Assembly (NCBI RefSeq): GCF_037969875.1
Contig: NZ_CP150218.1
Location: 248,001-312,000, forward strand
Origin: Paenibacillus sp. FSL R7-0337
GTDB taxonomy: Bacteria > Bacillota > Bacilli > Paenibacillales > Paenibacillaceae
DNA: 64,000 nucleotides
Direction of reading: 5' to 3'
Position numbers and translations under genes: made by a program. The notes under the pieces are model-generated. The model was not told the DNA's origin. It saw only the letters and a program-made list of their open reading frames with translations, and did not search any database. Positions 46,601-55,109 of the stretch are shown here, piece by piece; position 1 is the first letter of the stretch; each line of letters begins with the position of its first letter.

Positions 46601-46805
46601 TGATGATGGGGTAGGAATGGAAGAGGCTCAATTGCAACGAGTGCTGGATAGGAATTCAGCCAGTCGATCCGGTGTTGGATTAATTAATACAGATCAGCGA
46701 TTGAAACGACAGTTCGGTACGGGTCTTAATATCAAGAGCTCGTCGGATACAGGGACAACGGTCACTTTTCACGTTCCGCTCAGCGGAGAGAACGCCCGTG
46801 AATAG
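43656..46805 (+). CDS. Hybrid sensor with two kinase modules (7TM-HisKA-REC-LytS type)
   Basis: A 1049-residue protein: a first membrane segment (about 13-33), an extracellular jelly-roll-like domain (about 60-215), seven membrane segments (about 220-420) as in 7TMR-DISM sensors, HisKA with H449 in NTSHEFKNPL, a HATPase domain (GGFGLGLSIS), a receiver with D767 in ISDIMMPVMSG, and then a second kinase of the LytS type with H858 in QIQPHFLFNALNS and its own ATPase motifs (QPLVENAIRHG, VLDDGVGM). The start is TTG 43656 with AGGAGAGG 7 bp upstream. It is AT-richer than its neighbours. No response regulator gene is adjacent. Confidence 0.92.
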   Translation: MANLSIRYQMKWKYLFLLLGLLLAVLSGSRLLWMEVFGNLQQDSIHNGELDLRDWNAEDGKIILLDGEWEFYPSQWISEGSKQLELAGSEPRMTQVPGGWNTAVHTGTSTPYGFGSYRLRLHVNQEQDLNYSIHVPSIRTSSKVYVNGRLLAQSGRVGESEKVSIANNLPYSATFTADKDGVIELMVQASNYVDSRSGGIVRSIKFGSEQAIIQEMKISVSMQVLTTVIFLIHSAYALILFILGNKEKKLLYFSLLTFCFTLSSGLSNDEKLLHQFFYIGNAWDFRLSNAVFLLGAYALLECTNHRELALWYRIYPVFRVIILGSAGITLFLNTYQITRIFPLYYLLGGMVGVISTIAIFRTLVKEMRGNLLFFFSVLALIHHFIWILVWREGGYSVVYYPFDLIISMGCLASVWFRNYFNMYKNTNELATALQRMNDHKDQFLANTSHEFKNPLHSILNLSQSVLKREQHLMQDRSIKELETIFSVGRRLTLILNDLIDVMSLREGNPRIFPKVISIQPIVTGVLDMLQFNAEVKSVEIINRIPENFPLVYADENRMIQIVFNLLHNAVKYTNDGVISISAYDQNGRAYIAVADTGIGMDEDMLKRLFRPYEQAQTSDTMIEGGFGLGLSISKQLVELHGGSLEVTSTKGEGSQFIFSVELSGLGAEAESAGTHAVQPVPASSTATQASVLGNTDEAIIQSAETAAAFVSMDSGRPVLLIIDDDPVNLQVLEAILPPDEYDITLVTSAKQALAILDTKDWDLVISDIMMPVMSGYELTRRIRERYTFTELPVLLLTARSQPQDIQSGYLAGANDYVTKPVEAIELTLRIKALTTIKQSIREQLRLEAVWLQAQIQPHFLFNALNSISALSDINLEKMRDLLDEFTNYLRNKFKFQNMDSLVPIEEELSLVRSYVYIEQVRFEDRLQVIWEIDETGYIRVPFLSIQPLVENAIRHGVMKRKRGGRILIRISVVETLAEITVLDDGVGMEEAQLQRVLDRNSASRSGVGLINTDQRLKRQFGTGLNIKSSSDTGTTVTFHVPLSGENARE

Positions 46806-46844
46806 ACTGTAATTACTTTGGAACGGAAAGGACTAAACGACCTT

Positions 46845-47354
46845 ATGAGTCAATCAATCCATATCCGCCGGATGAAGTCCGAGGACACGACATGGATACA
46901 TGAGGGGCTGGCCCCGCATGATGTTAACAAACCGTTAGCTTATATTGAACAGTGTTGGAAGGAGAACGAAGGGGAGAAGCGGCTTACGCTCGTAGCCTTT
47001 CGTGAGAATGAGTTTGCTGGCTGGGGACATATCGTCTATAGCTCTCACTATCCTTATTTTGCCGAGAATCACATTCCTGAGATCCAGAATCTTGATGTAA
47101 TTCCCACCCTGCGGAAAAGCGGCATCGGCAGTATGCTGATGGACGCTCTCGAAGCAGAAGCCTTCGCCAGATTTGACACGGTTGGGATTGGGTTCGGACT
47201 ATATGACAGCTATGGCACAGCCCAAAGGCTGTACATTAAACGGGGCTATGTCCCGGATGGCCGGGGACTCATGTATGACAATCTGCCCGCAGTTCCTGGA
47301 AGCCAGGTTCGGGTGGATGATGAGCTCACGCTATACTTGACAAAATCAAGATAG
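46845..47354 (+). CDS. GNAT acetyltransferase
   Basis: A 169-residue GNAT protein: IHIRRMKSEDTTWI at the start, NEFAGWGHIVYSS strand, LDVIPTLRKSGIGSMLMDALEAEA for the acetyl-CoA-binding R/Q-x2-G-x-G/A loop (RKSGIGS), and GTAQRLYIKRGYVPDG near the end. The ATG at 46845 with GGAAAGGA upstream is preferred over a TTG at 46818 that lacks an RBS. It is 39 bp after the hybrid kinase gene and may be co-transcribed. The substrate is unknown. Confidence 0.88.
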   Translation: MSQSIHIRRMKSEDTTWIHEGLAPHDVNKPLAYIEQCWKENEGEKRLTLVAFRENEFAGWGHIVYSSHYPYFAENHIPEIQNLDVIPTLRKSGIGSMLMDALEAEAFARFDTVGIGFGLYDSYGTAQRLYIKRGYVPDGRGLMYDNLPAVPGSQVRVDDELTLYLTKSR

Positions 47355-47373
47355 AGCACGAATTACCATTTCT

Positions 47374-47416
47374 ACAGCGGCAGTCAGGGGTGTTAGCCCG
47401 GGCTGCCGCTGTTTGG
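47374..47416. terminator. Terminator between convergent genes
   Basis: Perfect 10-bp arms ACAGCGGCAG and CTGCCGCTGT with inner pairing, followed by TTGGTTT. Confidence 0.75.
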
Positions 47417-47421
47417 TTTCT

Positions 47422-47961
47422 TTAGATTTCAGCATCATAACGCGCTAAAAACTCTGGAACCAATTCAGGATTTGTCATCAGCACCACCGATTCATTCTCT
47501 AATTCCTCAGCCAGCTCATCGTCGGTCATGGATACAAAGAAGGTAATGTCCTCTTTGGTTTGATTATATTTAGTGAATAAATCGTCCTTGGTTTCATTGA
47601 CAATCTTGGCAATGATTTTGACCATTTCATCTTTATATTGATATACATTATCCTCCGCATATAAAAAACGGCTGATATGATTGAAATGCGAATGCTCACC
47701 ATATTGAAATTCAGAAATTCCCCATTTGTAATAAAGCTCTGTTTCAGCATCATCACATAACCCTTCACTAGTCATATCGGTAATATGTCTGGCAAGGGAT
47801 TGCTCTGTATTGACAGCAAGGAACAGAGTGACAAAGTCGCTATCCGTCCCGACTGCGCAGGCATACACCTTCTCATGTGCTACTTCCGCTAAAATCGCTT
47901 CAAGGTCAGCCACAAAACCCTCGCGAATCCGTTGTTCAAATTCAGTTAGAAAAGCGTTCAT
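47422..47961 (-). CDS. DUF4303 family protein
   Basis: A 179-residue protein resembling the DUF4303 family: KVYACAVGTDSDFVTLFLAVNTEQ near residue 32 and YYKWGISEFQYGEH near residue 77. It is acidic, soluble and without a signal. Proteins of this family are often immunity-type or SUKH-like partners in toxin loci, but no toxin gene is beside it here. RBS AAGGAGTG is upstream of the ATG. AT content is higher than in its neighbours. Confidence 0.75.
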   Translation of the reverse strand: MNAFLTEFEQRIREGFVADLEAILAEVAHEKVYACAVGTDSDFVTLFLAVNTEQSLARHITDMTSEGLCDDAETELYYKWGISEFQYGEHSHFNHISRFLYAEDNVYQYKDEMVKIIAKIVNETKDDLFTKYNQTKEDITFFVSMTDDELAEELENESVVLMTNPELVPEFLARYDAEI

Positions 47962-48147
47962 TATAACACTCCTTATATTTAAGATATAACTTCACTCTAC
48001 CATAATTTAGCCGGAACTTAAGCGGTTTACAGTTTATGGACAGAGAATTGAACAAACTGAAACTTTTAAATCAGAGATTTCGTCTATCATGGAAGTTGTG
48101 AGTTTGTAGACTTAACCATTATCAGTATGTTAGGGAGGATTCCAGGA

Positions 48148-49266
48148 GTGAGCTCTTTACCACAACGTTCTACTGTCCGCAAGAAGAAGAAGCCGGCGCC
48201 GAAGCGCAAGAAAAAAGGTTTCTTCCGTACACTCTTCAGGGTGTTCATGGTCTGTTTCATTCTGATTATAGCAGCCGGAGGCTGGCTCTATTTCGCACCG
48301 TCGGCCAAGAATACGCGCTTCCTGATCGCAGATACGCTGATTACGACGCAGCACCGGCACTGGGCCAAATATATTATCGGCGAAGAGGAACTAAAGCACC
48401 GCGTCAGCGATTATACCAAGCGCTTCGAGGAGATGGGCGACGAGGTAGATACCCATGAGATTAAGCCTGAGCCTGTAAAGGAAGCTGAGCATACACCACT
48501 GGTCCAGGTTGAAGAGGTTTCGGGCAGTGGCTATAGCGGCTATGTCATGATTGTGAACGACCCCAAGAAGGTGCGCCTGGGTGTGCCGAGCAAAATTGGC
48601 TCCGGGGAAAAGGTATCCAGCATGGTAGCACGGACGGGGGCTATCGCCGGGGTGAACGGCGGCGGCTTCGCCGATCCGAACTGGAAGGGCAATGGCTTCA
48701 AGCCGATCGGGCTGGTGATCTCGCAAGGGAAGCTGTTCTACAATGGACTGGGCGGCAAGAAATCCACACAGATTGTCGGCATCGATAAGGAAGGCAAAAT
48801 GATCGCCGGTAACTACACTCTGGATCAGCTCAGCAAGATGGGGGTGCAGGAGGCGGTGACTTTTCAGCCGCGGATTATTGTGAACGGTAAAGGCCAGATT
48901 AAGAATGCCGCCGAAGGCTGGGGCATTGCGCCAAGAACAGCTATGGGCCAACGGGCAGACGGTGCGCTCATCTTCGTAGTCATTGACGGTCGGCAGCCGG
49001 GCTACAGCATCGGGGCGAACCTGTATGATGTGCAGCAGATTATGCTGAAGCATGGGGCGGTCATCGCGGCCAATCTGGACGGGGGATCTTCGACGGTGCT
49101 GGTGAAGGACAATGAGATTGTCAACAAGCCCTCTTCGCAGTATGGGGAGCGTTATTTGCCAACGGCATTCCTTGTATTCGATGACCCCGAGAACGCGAAG
49201 ATCAAGAATATCTGGGAAGGGCTGGACCCGGCCAAAATCGACGCAGGCAAGAAGCGCACCCAGTAA
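48148..49266 (+). CDS. Phosphodiester glycosidase (NAGPA domain) membrane-anchored protein
   Basis: A 372-residue protein with a very basic N-terminus (KKKKPAPKRKKKG), a membrane anchor (about residues 30-50) and an extracellular NAGPA domain (about 125-355): AIAGVNGGGFADPN, GIAPRTAMGQ, VIDGRQPGYS and AANLDGGSSTVLV are hallmark segments. The family cleaves GlcNAc-1-phosphodiesters; in Gram-positive bacteria this points to wall polymers or exopolysaccharide. The GTG at 48148 with AGGGAGG at 48131 is preferred to the ATG at 48127, which has no RBS. Confidence 0.88.
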   Translation: MSSLPQRSTVRKKKKPAPKRKKKGFFRTLFRVFMVCFILIIAAGGWLYFAPSAKNTRFLIADTLITTQHRHWAKYIIGEEELKHRVSDYTKRFEEMGDEVDTHEIKPEPVKEAEHTPLVQVEEVSGSGYSGYVMIVNDPKKVRLGVPSKIGSGEKVSSMVARTGAIAGVNGGGFADPNWKGNGFKPIGLVISQGKLFYNGLGGKKSTQIVGIDKEGKMIAGNYTLDQLSKMGVQEAVTFQPRIIVNGKGQIKNAAEGWGIAPRTAMGQRADGALIFVVIDGRQPGYSIGANLYDVQQIMLKHGAVIAANLDGGSSTVLVKDNEIVNKPSSQYGERYLPTAFLVFDDPENAKIKNIWEGLDPAKIDAGKKRTQ

Positions 49267-49393
49267 CATCCGTAAGGCCAACTGCTTCAATAATCTATAG
49301 TAGATCAGACGCGGCAGGTGTGCTAGGATAACAAGTAAATTCTTATTTTGATGAACCTGCCAGGTGAAGTCCTTGATCGGAGGGGGAAAAGGT

Positions 49394-50326
49394 TTGACTT
49401 TGCAGCAGCTCCGCTACGCGATTGAGATTGCGAACAGCGGCTCTATGAATGAAGCGGCCAAACGGCTATTTGTGTCGCAGCCCAGCCTCTCGAATGCTAT
49501 CAAAGAGCTGGAGAACGAGCTTGGCATCACGATTTTTGAACGGAATAACCGGGGGATCAGTATCTCAGCCGAAGGCATGGAATTCCTGGGTTATGCCCGG
49601 CAGATTATTGAGCAGACCGAATTCATGGAGAACCGCTATACCGGCAAGAAGCGCAGCCCGATCTATTTCTCGGTATCTACACAGCATTATGCGTTTGTTA
49701 CGGATGCTTTTGTGAAGCTGATGAAGGAGAGCAAGGTGCAGGAGTACAATTTCAGCCTGAGAGAGACGCAGACCTATGAGATCATCGAGGATGTGCGTAC
49801 CCTGCGCAGTGACATCGGGATTCTGTATATCAACGAGAGCAACTACAAGATCATGAACAAGCTGTTCAGTGACGGGAACCTGAAGTTCACTCCGCTGTTC
49901 AATACGAATCCGCATGTCTATGTGCGGGCAGGACATGTTTTGGCTGCAAAAGAGTGGATCACGGCGGAGGACATTCATCCGTATCCTTACATTACTTTTG
50001 AGCAGGGGGATAACAATTCGCTGCATTTCTCGGAGGAGATGCTTAGCTTCACACAGATTGAGAAGAATATTAAGGTGACCGACCGGGCCACGCTGACTCA
50101 TTTGCTGCTCGGAAGCGATTCGTATACTGTGGGGACCGGGATTATGGCCTCTGAGCTGGATGATGCGGGGCTGATCACGATTCCTTTTGACAGCAAGGAA
50201 GTGTTCTCTGTCGGCTGGATCGCCCACAAGGACCGCAAACCGAGTGAGATTATGTCTACATATATTGATATTCTGAATGATTTGGTGTCGGGTAATGTGT
50301 TTAAGTTTGAATCTTTCTTACTATAA
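49394..50326 (+). CDS. LysR-family transcriptional regulator
   Basis: A 310-residue LTTR: the N-terminal helix-turn-helix is MTLQQLRYAIEIANSGSMNEAAKRLFVSQPSLS with segments as in the CysB/CysL group, followed by a two-lobed periplasmic-binding-like ligand domain. The start is a TTG at 49394, preceded by GGAGGGGG at 49379, which gives the family-typical first residues. It lies 16 bp upstream of a MetE-like gene on the same strand and probably controls sulfur amino-acid or methyl metabolism. Confidence 0.92.
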   Translation: MTLQQLRYAIEIANSGSMNEAAKRLFVSQPSLSNAIKELENELGITIFERNNRGISISAEGMEFLGYARQIIEQTEFMENRYTGKKRSPIYFSVSTQHYAFVTDAFVKLMKESKVQEYNFSLRETQTYEIIEDVRTLRSDIGILYINESNYKIMNKLFSDGNLKFTPLFNTNPHVYVRAGHVLAAKEWITAEDIHPYPYITFEQGDNNSLHFSEEMLSFTQIEKNIKVTDRATLTHLLLGSDSYTVGTGIMASELDDAGLITIPFDSKEVFSVGWIAHKDRKPSEIMSTYIDILNDLVSGNVFKFESFLL

Positions 50327-50341
50327 GAGCAGGAGGGACGT

Positions 50342-51460
50342 ATGAGCAGTCCAGTGATCGGATCGACAAGAAACGCACCGCCCTTCCGTTACGACATTGT
50401 CGGGAGCTTCCTGCGTACAAAGGAGATCAAGAATGCGCGCAGCCTACATGCGGAAGGTGAACTAACTGCGGGACAACTGCAGGAAATTGAGACTGTGGAG
50501 ATTCGGAAGCTGCTGGAGCAGGAGAAGGCGCTTGGGCTGCATGCGGTCACAGACGGAGAATTCCGCCGCTCCTGGTGGCATCTTGACTTCTTCCTGGGGA
50601 TTGAGGGTACTGGAAGGATTACGCTTGGTGGTACCCCCGGGGCTACCAAAGAACAGTTGAACCGGGCCGAGAGCTTCAGAATTACCGGTAAAATCGCCTT
50701 CGGGGACCATCCTATGGTCGAGGAATTCCGCAGCTTGCAGCAGATGGCCGGAGAGACCATGGCCAAAATGACGATTCCTTCCCCCTCTTTGTTCCATTTC
50801 GTGCAGGAGTATAACGGAAACGAGATTTATTCTGATACCGAAACGTTGTACGGCGACATCATTCAGGTGTACCGGTCGGCGATTCAGGCCTTCTATGATG
50901 CCGGTTGCCGTTATCTGCAGCTGGATGATACCACCTGGGGGACGCTGTGCAGCGGCAGACATCGTGCTCATCTGCGCAGCAGGGGCGTTGACCCGGATCA
51001 GCTGGCCAAAGATTACGTCCGGCTGATCAACGAGAGCATTGCCGGCCGCCCGGCGGACATGACCATTGCCCTTCATGTATGCCGGGGCAATCTCCGCTCG
51101 ACCTGGTTCGCCGCCGGAGGATACGGGCCGGTCGCCGAGGAGCTGTTCTCGAATACGAACGTGGACGCCTTCTTCCTCGAATATGACAATGAACGCTCCG
51201 GCGACTTCGAGCCGCTGCGCTTCATCAAGGATCAGTTCGTCGTACTGGGACTGGTGACCACCAAGCATGGCGGGCTGGAGAGCAAGGAGCAGCTCATTGC
51301 GCGTATCGAAGAAGCTTCACAGTACGTTGACATCAACAAGCTATGCCTAAGCACACAATGCGGCTTCGCCTCTTCGGAGGAAGGCAATATTTTGACGGAA
51401 GAAGAGCAGTGGGATAAGCTGCGGCTGGTGATTGAGACGGCGAATGAGGTTTGGGTGTAG
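50342..51460 (+). CDS. MetE C-terminal-like methyltransferase (YxjG/YxjH family)
   Basis: A 372-residue cobalamin-independent methionine-synthase-like protein holding only the catalytic half of MetE. Zinc-site residues are visible: HVCRGN (His and Cys), the Glu in FLEYD and Cys in LSTQCGFAS. VGSFLRT near the start and DGEFRRSWWHLDF are typical of YxjG/YxjH. It probably makes methionine from homocysteine with a methyl donor other than the folate of full MetE. RBS CAGGAGGG is upstream. A terminator follows at 51496. Confidence 0.92.
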   Translation: MSSPVIGSTRNAPPFRYDIVGSFLRTKEIKNARSLHAEGELTAGQLQEIETVEIRKLLEQEKALGLHAVTDGEFRRSWWHLDFFLGIEGTGRITLGGTPGATKEQLNRAESFRITGKIAFGDHPMVEEFRSLQQMAGETMAKMTIPSPSLFHFVQEYNGNEIYSDTETLYGDIIQVYRSAIQAFYDAGCRYLQLDDTTWGTLCSGRHRAHLRSRGVDPDQLAKDYVRLINESIAGRPADMTIALHVCRGNLRSTWFAAGGYGPVAEELFSNTNVDAFFLEYDNERSGDFEPLRFIKDQFVVLGLVTTKHGGLESKEQLIARIEEASQYVDINKLCLSTQCGFASSEEGNILTEEEQWDKLRLVIETANEVWV

Positions 51461-51495
51461 CATTGGATAGATCGAGATTAAATGGTGTGAATTGG

Positions 51496-51528
51496 GGAGG
51501 ATTGCCCGGTGTGGCGATCCTCCTTTTT
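51496..51528 (+). terminator. Terminator after the MetE-like gene
   Basis: GGAGGAT pairs with ATCCTCC around a partly paired 13-nt loop, followed by TTTTT. Between 51529 and 51824 there are only weak AGTTGGAT/CCACTTG-like repeats and no gene. Confidence 0.75.
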
Positions 51529-51824
51529 GCGGGGACCGTTAGGCAGCGCACGGATAACAGGTGGATTTCATCCACTTGCTGATGATAGAACAGACTTTGC
51601 TGGGGTAGCAGTTGGATAAACGACACTTAATTTCTTGCATATTACGCCGAAGCGGCATACACCGATGCAGTAGTTGCTGTTTTTCCACTTGCTTACCTAA
51701 AAGGAGTAGAAATAAGGAAATTAAGATACATTATTCCATTTGTTTGCTGTGGATGGTGGGGTGTTCTGTGTGCTTGTAATTGTAGTCTTATTCATTGACA
51801 AAACCATCCACCCCAGCGTAAAAT

Positions 51825-52140
51825 GGCTGATAACAACTTACAGCAACAAGCGATGAAGAGAAGAGTAAGCAGGCGGCAGCGTTCACAGAGAGCTCCAGAG
51901 TGGTGAAAGGGAGCAGCAAAGCGCCTGATCTGAAAAAAGTCTCCGAGCTGCATAGGGAATTGGGCACAGGGTGTCCAAGGATGGTATGCCGGGATCTCCC
52001 GTTACAGAGATAGGGTATAAGCGTTATGGCCGTACCCGAAGAGGCGGATAAGGCAACTTGTCCGTGAACAGAGGTGGTACCACGAAGCTGATTCAAGCTC
52101 TCGTCCTCAAGATATTAATCTTGAGCGCGGGAGCTTTTTT
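51825..52140 (+). promoter_or_regulatory. T-box riboswitch, lysine specifier, upstream of class I lysK
   Basis: AGTA of the specifier loop is at 51864-51867. CAGGCG and CGCCTG close the stem above it, and GAA (51932-51934) is followed by AAA (51935-51937); reading one register later gives AAG. Both are lysine codons. The T-box AGAGGTGGTACCACGA is at 52070-52085. The terminator stem AAGCTCTCG...CCTCAAGAT with ATCTTGAGCGCGGGAGCTT ends in six T. Confidence 0.9.
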
Positions 52141-52179
52141 GCTTTTACCCAACTATATCAAACAGTAGAGGTGATTATC

Positions 52180-53742
52180 ATGCATTGGGCAGAGAGAATG
52201 GCAAGCCGGTTAATCGCGGAGCATCCGCAGCGGCAGACGTATGTATGTGCATCCGGGATCAGCCCGTCCGGGTCCGTTCATATCGGGAATTTCCGCGAGG
52301 TGGTGACGACTGCATTTGTGGCGAAGGCGCTGCGGCGGGCGGGGAAGGAGGTGCGGTTTATTTTCTCGTGGGATGACTTCGACCGGTTCCGTAAAGTGCC
52401 GGCCCACATAGACCCTGGCTTCTCTGAGTATATTGGGCTTCCCTATTCGCAGGTGCCTTGTCCGTATGGCTGTCATGCTTCGTATGCGGCACATTTCGAG
52501 TCGGAATTCCAGCAGGCGCTTCAGGTATTTGAGATTGAGCCAGAGTTCATCTATCAGAGCCGGGAATACCAGTCAGGCCGTTATTCTCCGCAAATTCTGC
52601 ACGCCCTGCGCCGCCGGGGAGAGATCTACGATACCCTGATGTCATTCAAAACAGGCGGGAGTTCGGCGGAGGAACGGGCTGCATTCTATCCCATCCATCT
52701 CTATTGCGGGCATTGCGGCAAAGACTCGACCACCATTCTGGATTACGACGACACAGCGGAGAATGTGGCTTATCGCTGCGGCTGTGGTCATTGCGATACC
52801 GTACATATTCCGCAGGCGGACAATATCAAGCTGCACTGGAAAATCGACTGGCCGATGCGCTGGCAGCAGGAACAGGTCGTATTCGAGCCGGGCGGCCGTG
52901 ACCATTCGTCTGAGACAGGGAGCTATAATGTGGCTGCGGTCATCGCAGAGCAGATCTTCGGGTATTCACCACCTGTGTATGAGCCATATGAATTCATCAG
53001 CATCAAAGGCAGCTTCGCCAAAATGTCCAGCTCCTCCGGGCATAATTACACTCCAGATGATCTGCTAGAGGTCTATGACCCTGAGAATATCCTGTTCCTG
53101 TTCGCCAAATACCAGCCGAATGCCGCCTTCCATATCGGGCTGGATGAGGATGTGCTGCGCAATTATGCGGAGTTCGAGCGTTATGCTGCAGGAGCGCGGG
53201 CAGGCACGTTAACGGGCGATCTTGCGGGTGCGCTGGAGCTGTCTCTGCTAAGCGACTCTCCACTGAGTGCTGGAACCACCGTTAGCTTCGGTCAGGTAGC
53301 CAGTCTGCTTCCCTTAATTAACTTCGACAGGGGAAGGCTCCGGGAGATGTTCAACAGAAACGGGGAAGATGCAGATGAGCTGCGGCTGCAGAGGGTGGCG
53401 GACCGGGCGGAATACTGGATCAGGAACTGGATGCCGCACAAGCTGGTGACGATTCAAGACTCGCCCAATTATGCTTATTATCATTCTCTTACCGGAGTAG
53501 AGCTGAAATGGTTGCGGAGCTTATGCAGTCTGCTACGGAGCAGGGAGCTGGACGAGACGCAGCGGATGACCGAAATCTACGCCATTTGTCAGCATGAAGA
53601 CAAGAAGACGATGCGCAGCCAGCAAAAAAGACTGTTCACTATCATTTATCAGCTGGTGCTTGGTGCCGGGGAGGGTCCGCGTCTGCCCTGGCTGATTCAG
53701 GCGGCGGGCACAGAGCGGATGCTGAATTTGCTGGATTTGTGA
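52180..53742 (+). CDS. lysK: Lysyl-tRNA synthetase, class I
   Basis: A 520-residue class I synthetase, unrelated to the class II LysS of most bacteria. The HIGH motif is HIGN (residues 34-37) in SGSVHIGNFRE, and the KMSKS motif is KMSSS (281-285). Cys clusters CGHCG and CGCGHC form a likely zinc-binding insert. A helical anticodon-binding domain makes up the C-terminal third. It charges tRNA-Lys. The ATG at 52180 follows AGAGGTGAT; the GTG within that motif at 52171 is rejected. It is controlled by the lysine T-box upstream. Whether a class II lysS also exists cannot be seen here. Confidence 0.95.
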   Translation: MHWAERMASRLIAEHPQRQTYVCASGISPSGSVHIGNFREVVTTAFVAKALRRAGKEVRFIFSWDDFDRFRKVPAHIDPGFSEYIGLPYSQVPCPYGCHASYAAHFESEFQQALQVFEIEPEFIYQSREYQSGRYSPQILHALRRRGEIYDTLMSFKTGGSSAEERAAFYPIHLYCGHCGKDSTTILDYDDTAENVAYRCGCGHCDTVHIPQADNIKLHWKIDWPMRWQQEQVVFEPGGRDHSSETGSYNVAAVIAEQIFGYSPPVYEPYEFISIKGSFAKMSSSSGHNYTPDDLLEVYDPENILFLFAKYQPNAAFHIGLDEDVLRNYAEFERYAAGARAGTLTGDLAGALELSLLSDSPLSAGTTVSFGQVASLLPLINFDRGRLREMFNRNGEDADELRLQRVADRAEYWIRNWMPHKLVTIQDSPNYAYYHSLTGVELKWLRSLCSLLRSRELDETQRMTEIYAICQHEDKKTMRSQQKRLFTIIYQLVLGAGEGPRLPWLIQAAGTERMLNLLDL

Positions 53743-53836
53743 AGGTGTGTGGACAGCCCTTTACGGGATTGATTGAAGAGAGGTATAATGTACAGGACTA
53801 TTTAACATCAAATGTTGGAAAGCGAGCGGTAACGAT

Positions 53837-54556
53837 ATGGGTCGTAAATGGAATAATATTAAGGAAAAGAAAGCATCCAAGGATGCTAATACAAGTAAGG
53901 TCTACGCCAAGTTCGGGGTAGAAATCTATGTGGTTGCCAAGAAGGGTGAGCCTGATCCGGAATCCAACCGGGCGCTTAAGGTGGTTCTCGAGCGTGCCAA
54001 GACCTACAATGTGCCGAAAGCGATTATTGACCGTGCCCTGGAGAAAGCCAAAGGCAGCGGCGATGAGACCTATGTTGAGCTGCGCTATGAGGGCTTCGGT
54101 CCAAGCGGCTCGATGATTGTAGTCGATGCGCTGACTAACAACGTCAACCGTACGGCTCCGCTGGTTCGTTCTACCTTCAGCAAGAATGGCGGCAATATGG
54201 GCGTCAGCGGATCGGTTACGTATATGTTCGATCCAACGGCTGTCATCGGGGTGGTAGGTAAATCTGCGGATGAGGTGATGGAGCTTCTAATCGAAGCAGA
54301 CCTGGATGTCCGCGATGTGCTGGAAGAGGATGAGTCGGTAATCGTATATGCCGAACCGGACCAGTTCCATGCAGTACAGGAAGCCTTCCGCAGCGCAGGG
54401 ATTACCGAATTCACGGTAGCCGAGCTGACGCTGCTTCCACAGAATGATGTGGCAATTCCTGAAGATGCACAGGCCCAATTCGAGAAGCTGATCGACGCGC
54501 TCGAAGATCTGGACGATGTACAACAGGTTTATCACAACGTGGATTTGGGAGAATAG
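53837..54556 (+). CDS. YebC/PmpR family protein
   Basis: A 239-residue YebC-type protein: [19 protein letters not shown] at the start, [16 protein letters not shown] near residue 60, [19 protein letters not shown] near 80, and [17 protein letters not shown] near 190. The first domain reads [11 protein letters not shown] rather than the GHSKWANIKHRK of canonical YebC, which is the Bacillus YeeI variant. YebC proteins act as transcription factors or ribosome rescue factors at polyproline stretches. A terminator follows at 54571. Confidence 0.93.
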   Translation: MGRKWNNIKEKKASKDANTSKVYAKFGVEIYVVAKKGEPDPESNRALKVVLERAKTYNVPKAIIDRALEKAKGSGDETYVELRYEGFGPSGSMIVVDALTNNVNRTAPLVRSTFSKNGGNMGVSGSVTYMFDPTAVIGVVGKSADEVMELLIEADLDVRDVLEEDESVIVYAEPDQFHAVQEAFRSAGITEFTVAELTLLPQNDVAIPEDAQAQFEKLIDALEDLDDVQQVYHNVDLGE

Positions 54557-54570
54557 AATAGCGGTATTTT

Positions 54571-54616
54571 GAATAAGCGGGCATGCCGATTTCCAGGCTT
54601 GTCCGCTTATTCTTTC
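54571..54616 (+). terminator. Terminator after the yebC-like gene
   Basis: Perfect 10-bp arms GAATAAGCGG and CCGCTTATTC with inner CC/GG pairing, followed by TTT. A longer Nudix reading frame would start inside it, which argues for the later start at 54647. Confidence 0.8.
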
Positions 54617-54646
54617 GTAAGTGAGAGTGGAGAGGAAGAACTGGAA

Positions 54647-55081
54647 ATGGAAGTCTTTCGATTAGTCAGTGTGGTCCATGTATTTCTGATTAAGGACGGG
54701 CAAGTCCTGCTGCTCAGGCGCGCGAATACAGGACATCATGACGGGGAGTATGGACTGCCTGCCGGGAAGCTGGATGGCGGAGAGCCGCTTCATACTGCCG
54801 CCATCCGTGAGGTCCGCGAAGAATGTGGTGCTGTTATTGCTCCTGCCGAGCTTACCATGATCGGAACGATGCACCTGCGTACCTCCAGGGATGAGCGGAT
54901 GGATTTCTTTTTCAAGGCGGAGCAGTGGACTGGAGAGATCCGCAACATGGAGCCGGACAAATGCGATGAGGTATGCTGGTTCCCGCTGGATGCATTGCCG
55001 GAGAATATCATTCCGTTCGTACAGGAGGCCTGGAATACATTCAGGGACGGCGTCTGGTATGCCGCTCACGGATGGAATTAG
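54647..55081 (+). CDS. Nudix hydrolase
   Basis: A 144-residue single-domain Nudix enzyme. The Nudix box is complete: GKLDGGEPLHTAAIREVREE followed by CGA, with REVREE as the metal-binding core. Compare the degenerate box at 7508. It should hydrolyse a nucleoside diphosphate derivative such as 8-oxo-dGTP. The ATG at 54647 with GAGAGG upstream gives a normal start; an earlier frame opening lies inside the preceding terminator. The next gene starts 29 bp downstream. Confidence 0.9.
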   Translation: MEVFRLVSVVHVFLIKDGQVLLLRRANTGHHDGEYGLPAGKLDGGEPLHTAAIREVREECGAVIAPAELTMIGTMHLRTSRDERMDFFFKAEQWTGEIRNMEPDKCDEVCWFPLDALPENIIPFVQEAWNTFRDGVWYAAHGWN

Positions 55082-55109
55082 ATTAGAGTAACAGGGGGAT
55101 GGCGCAGGA

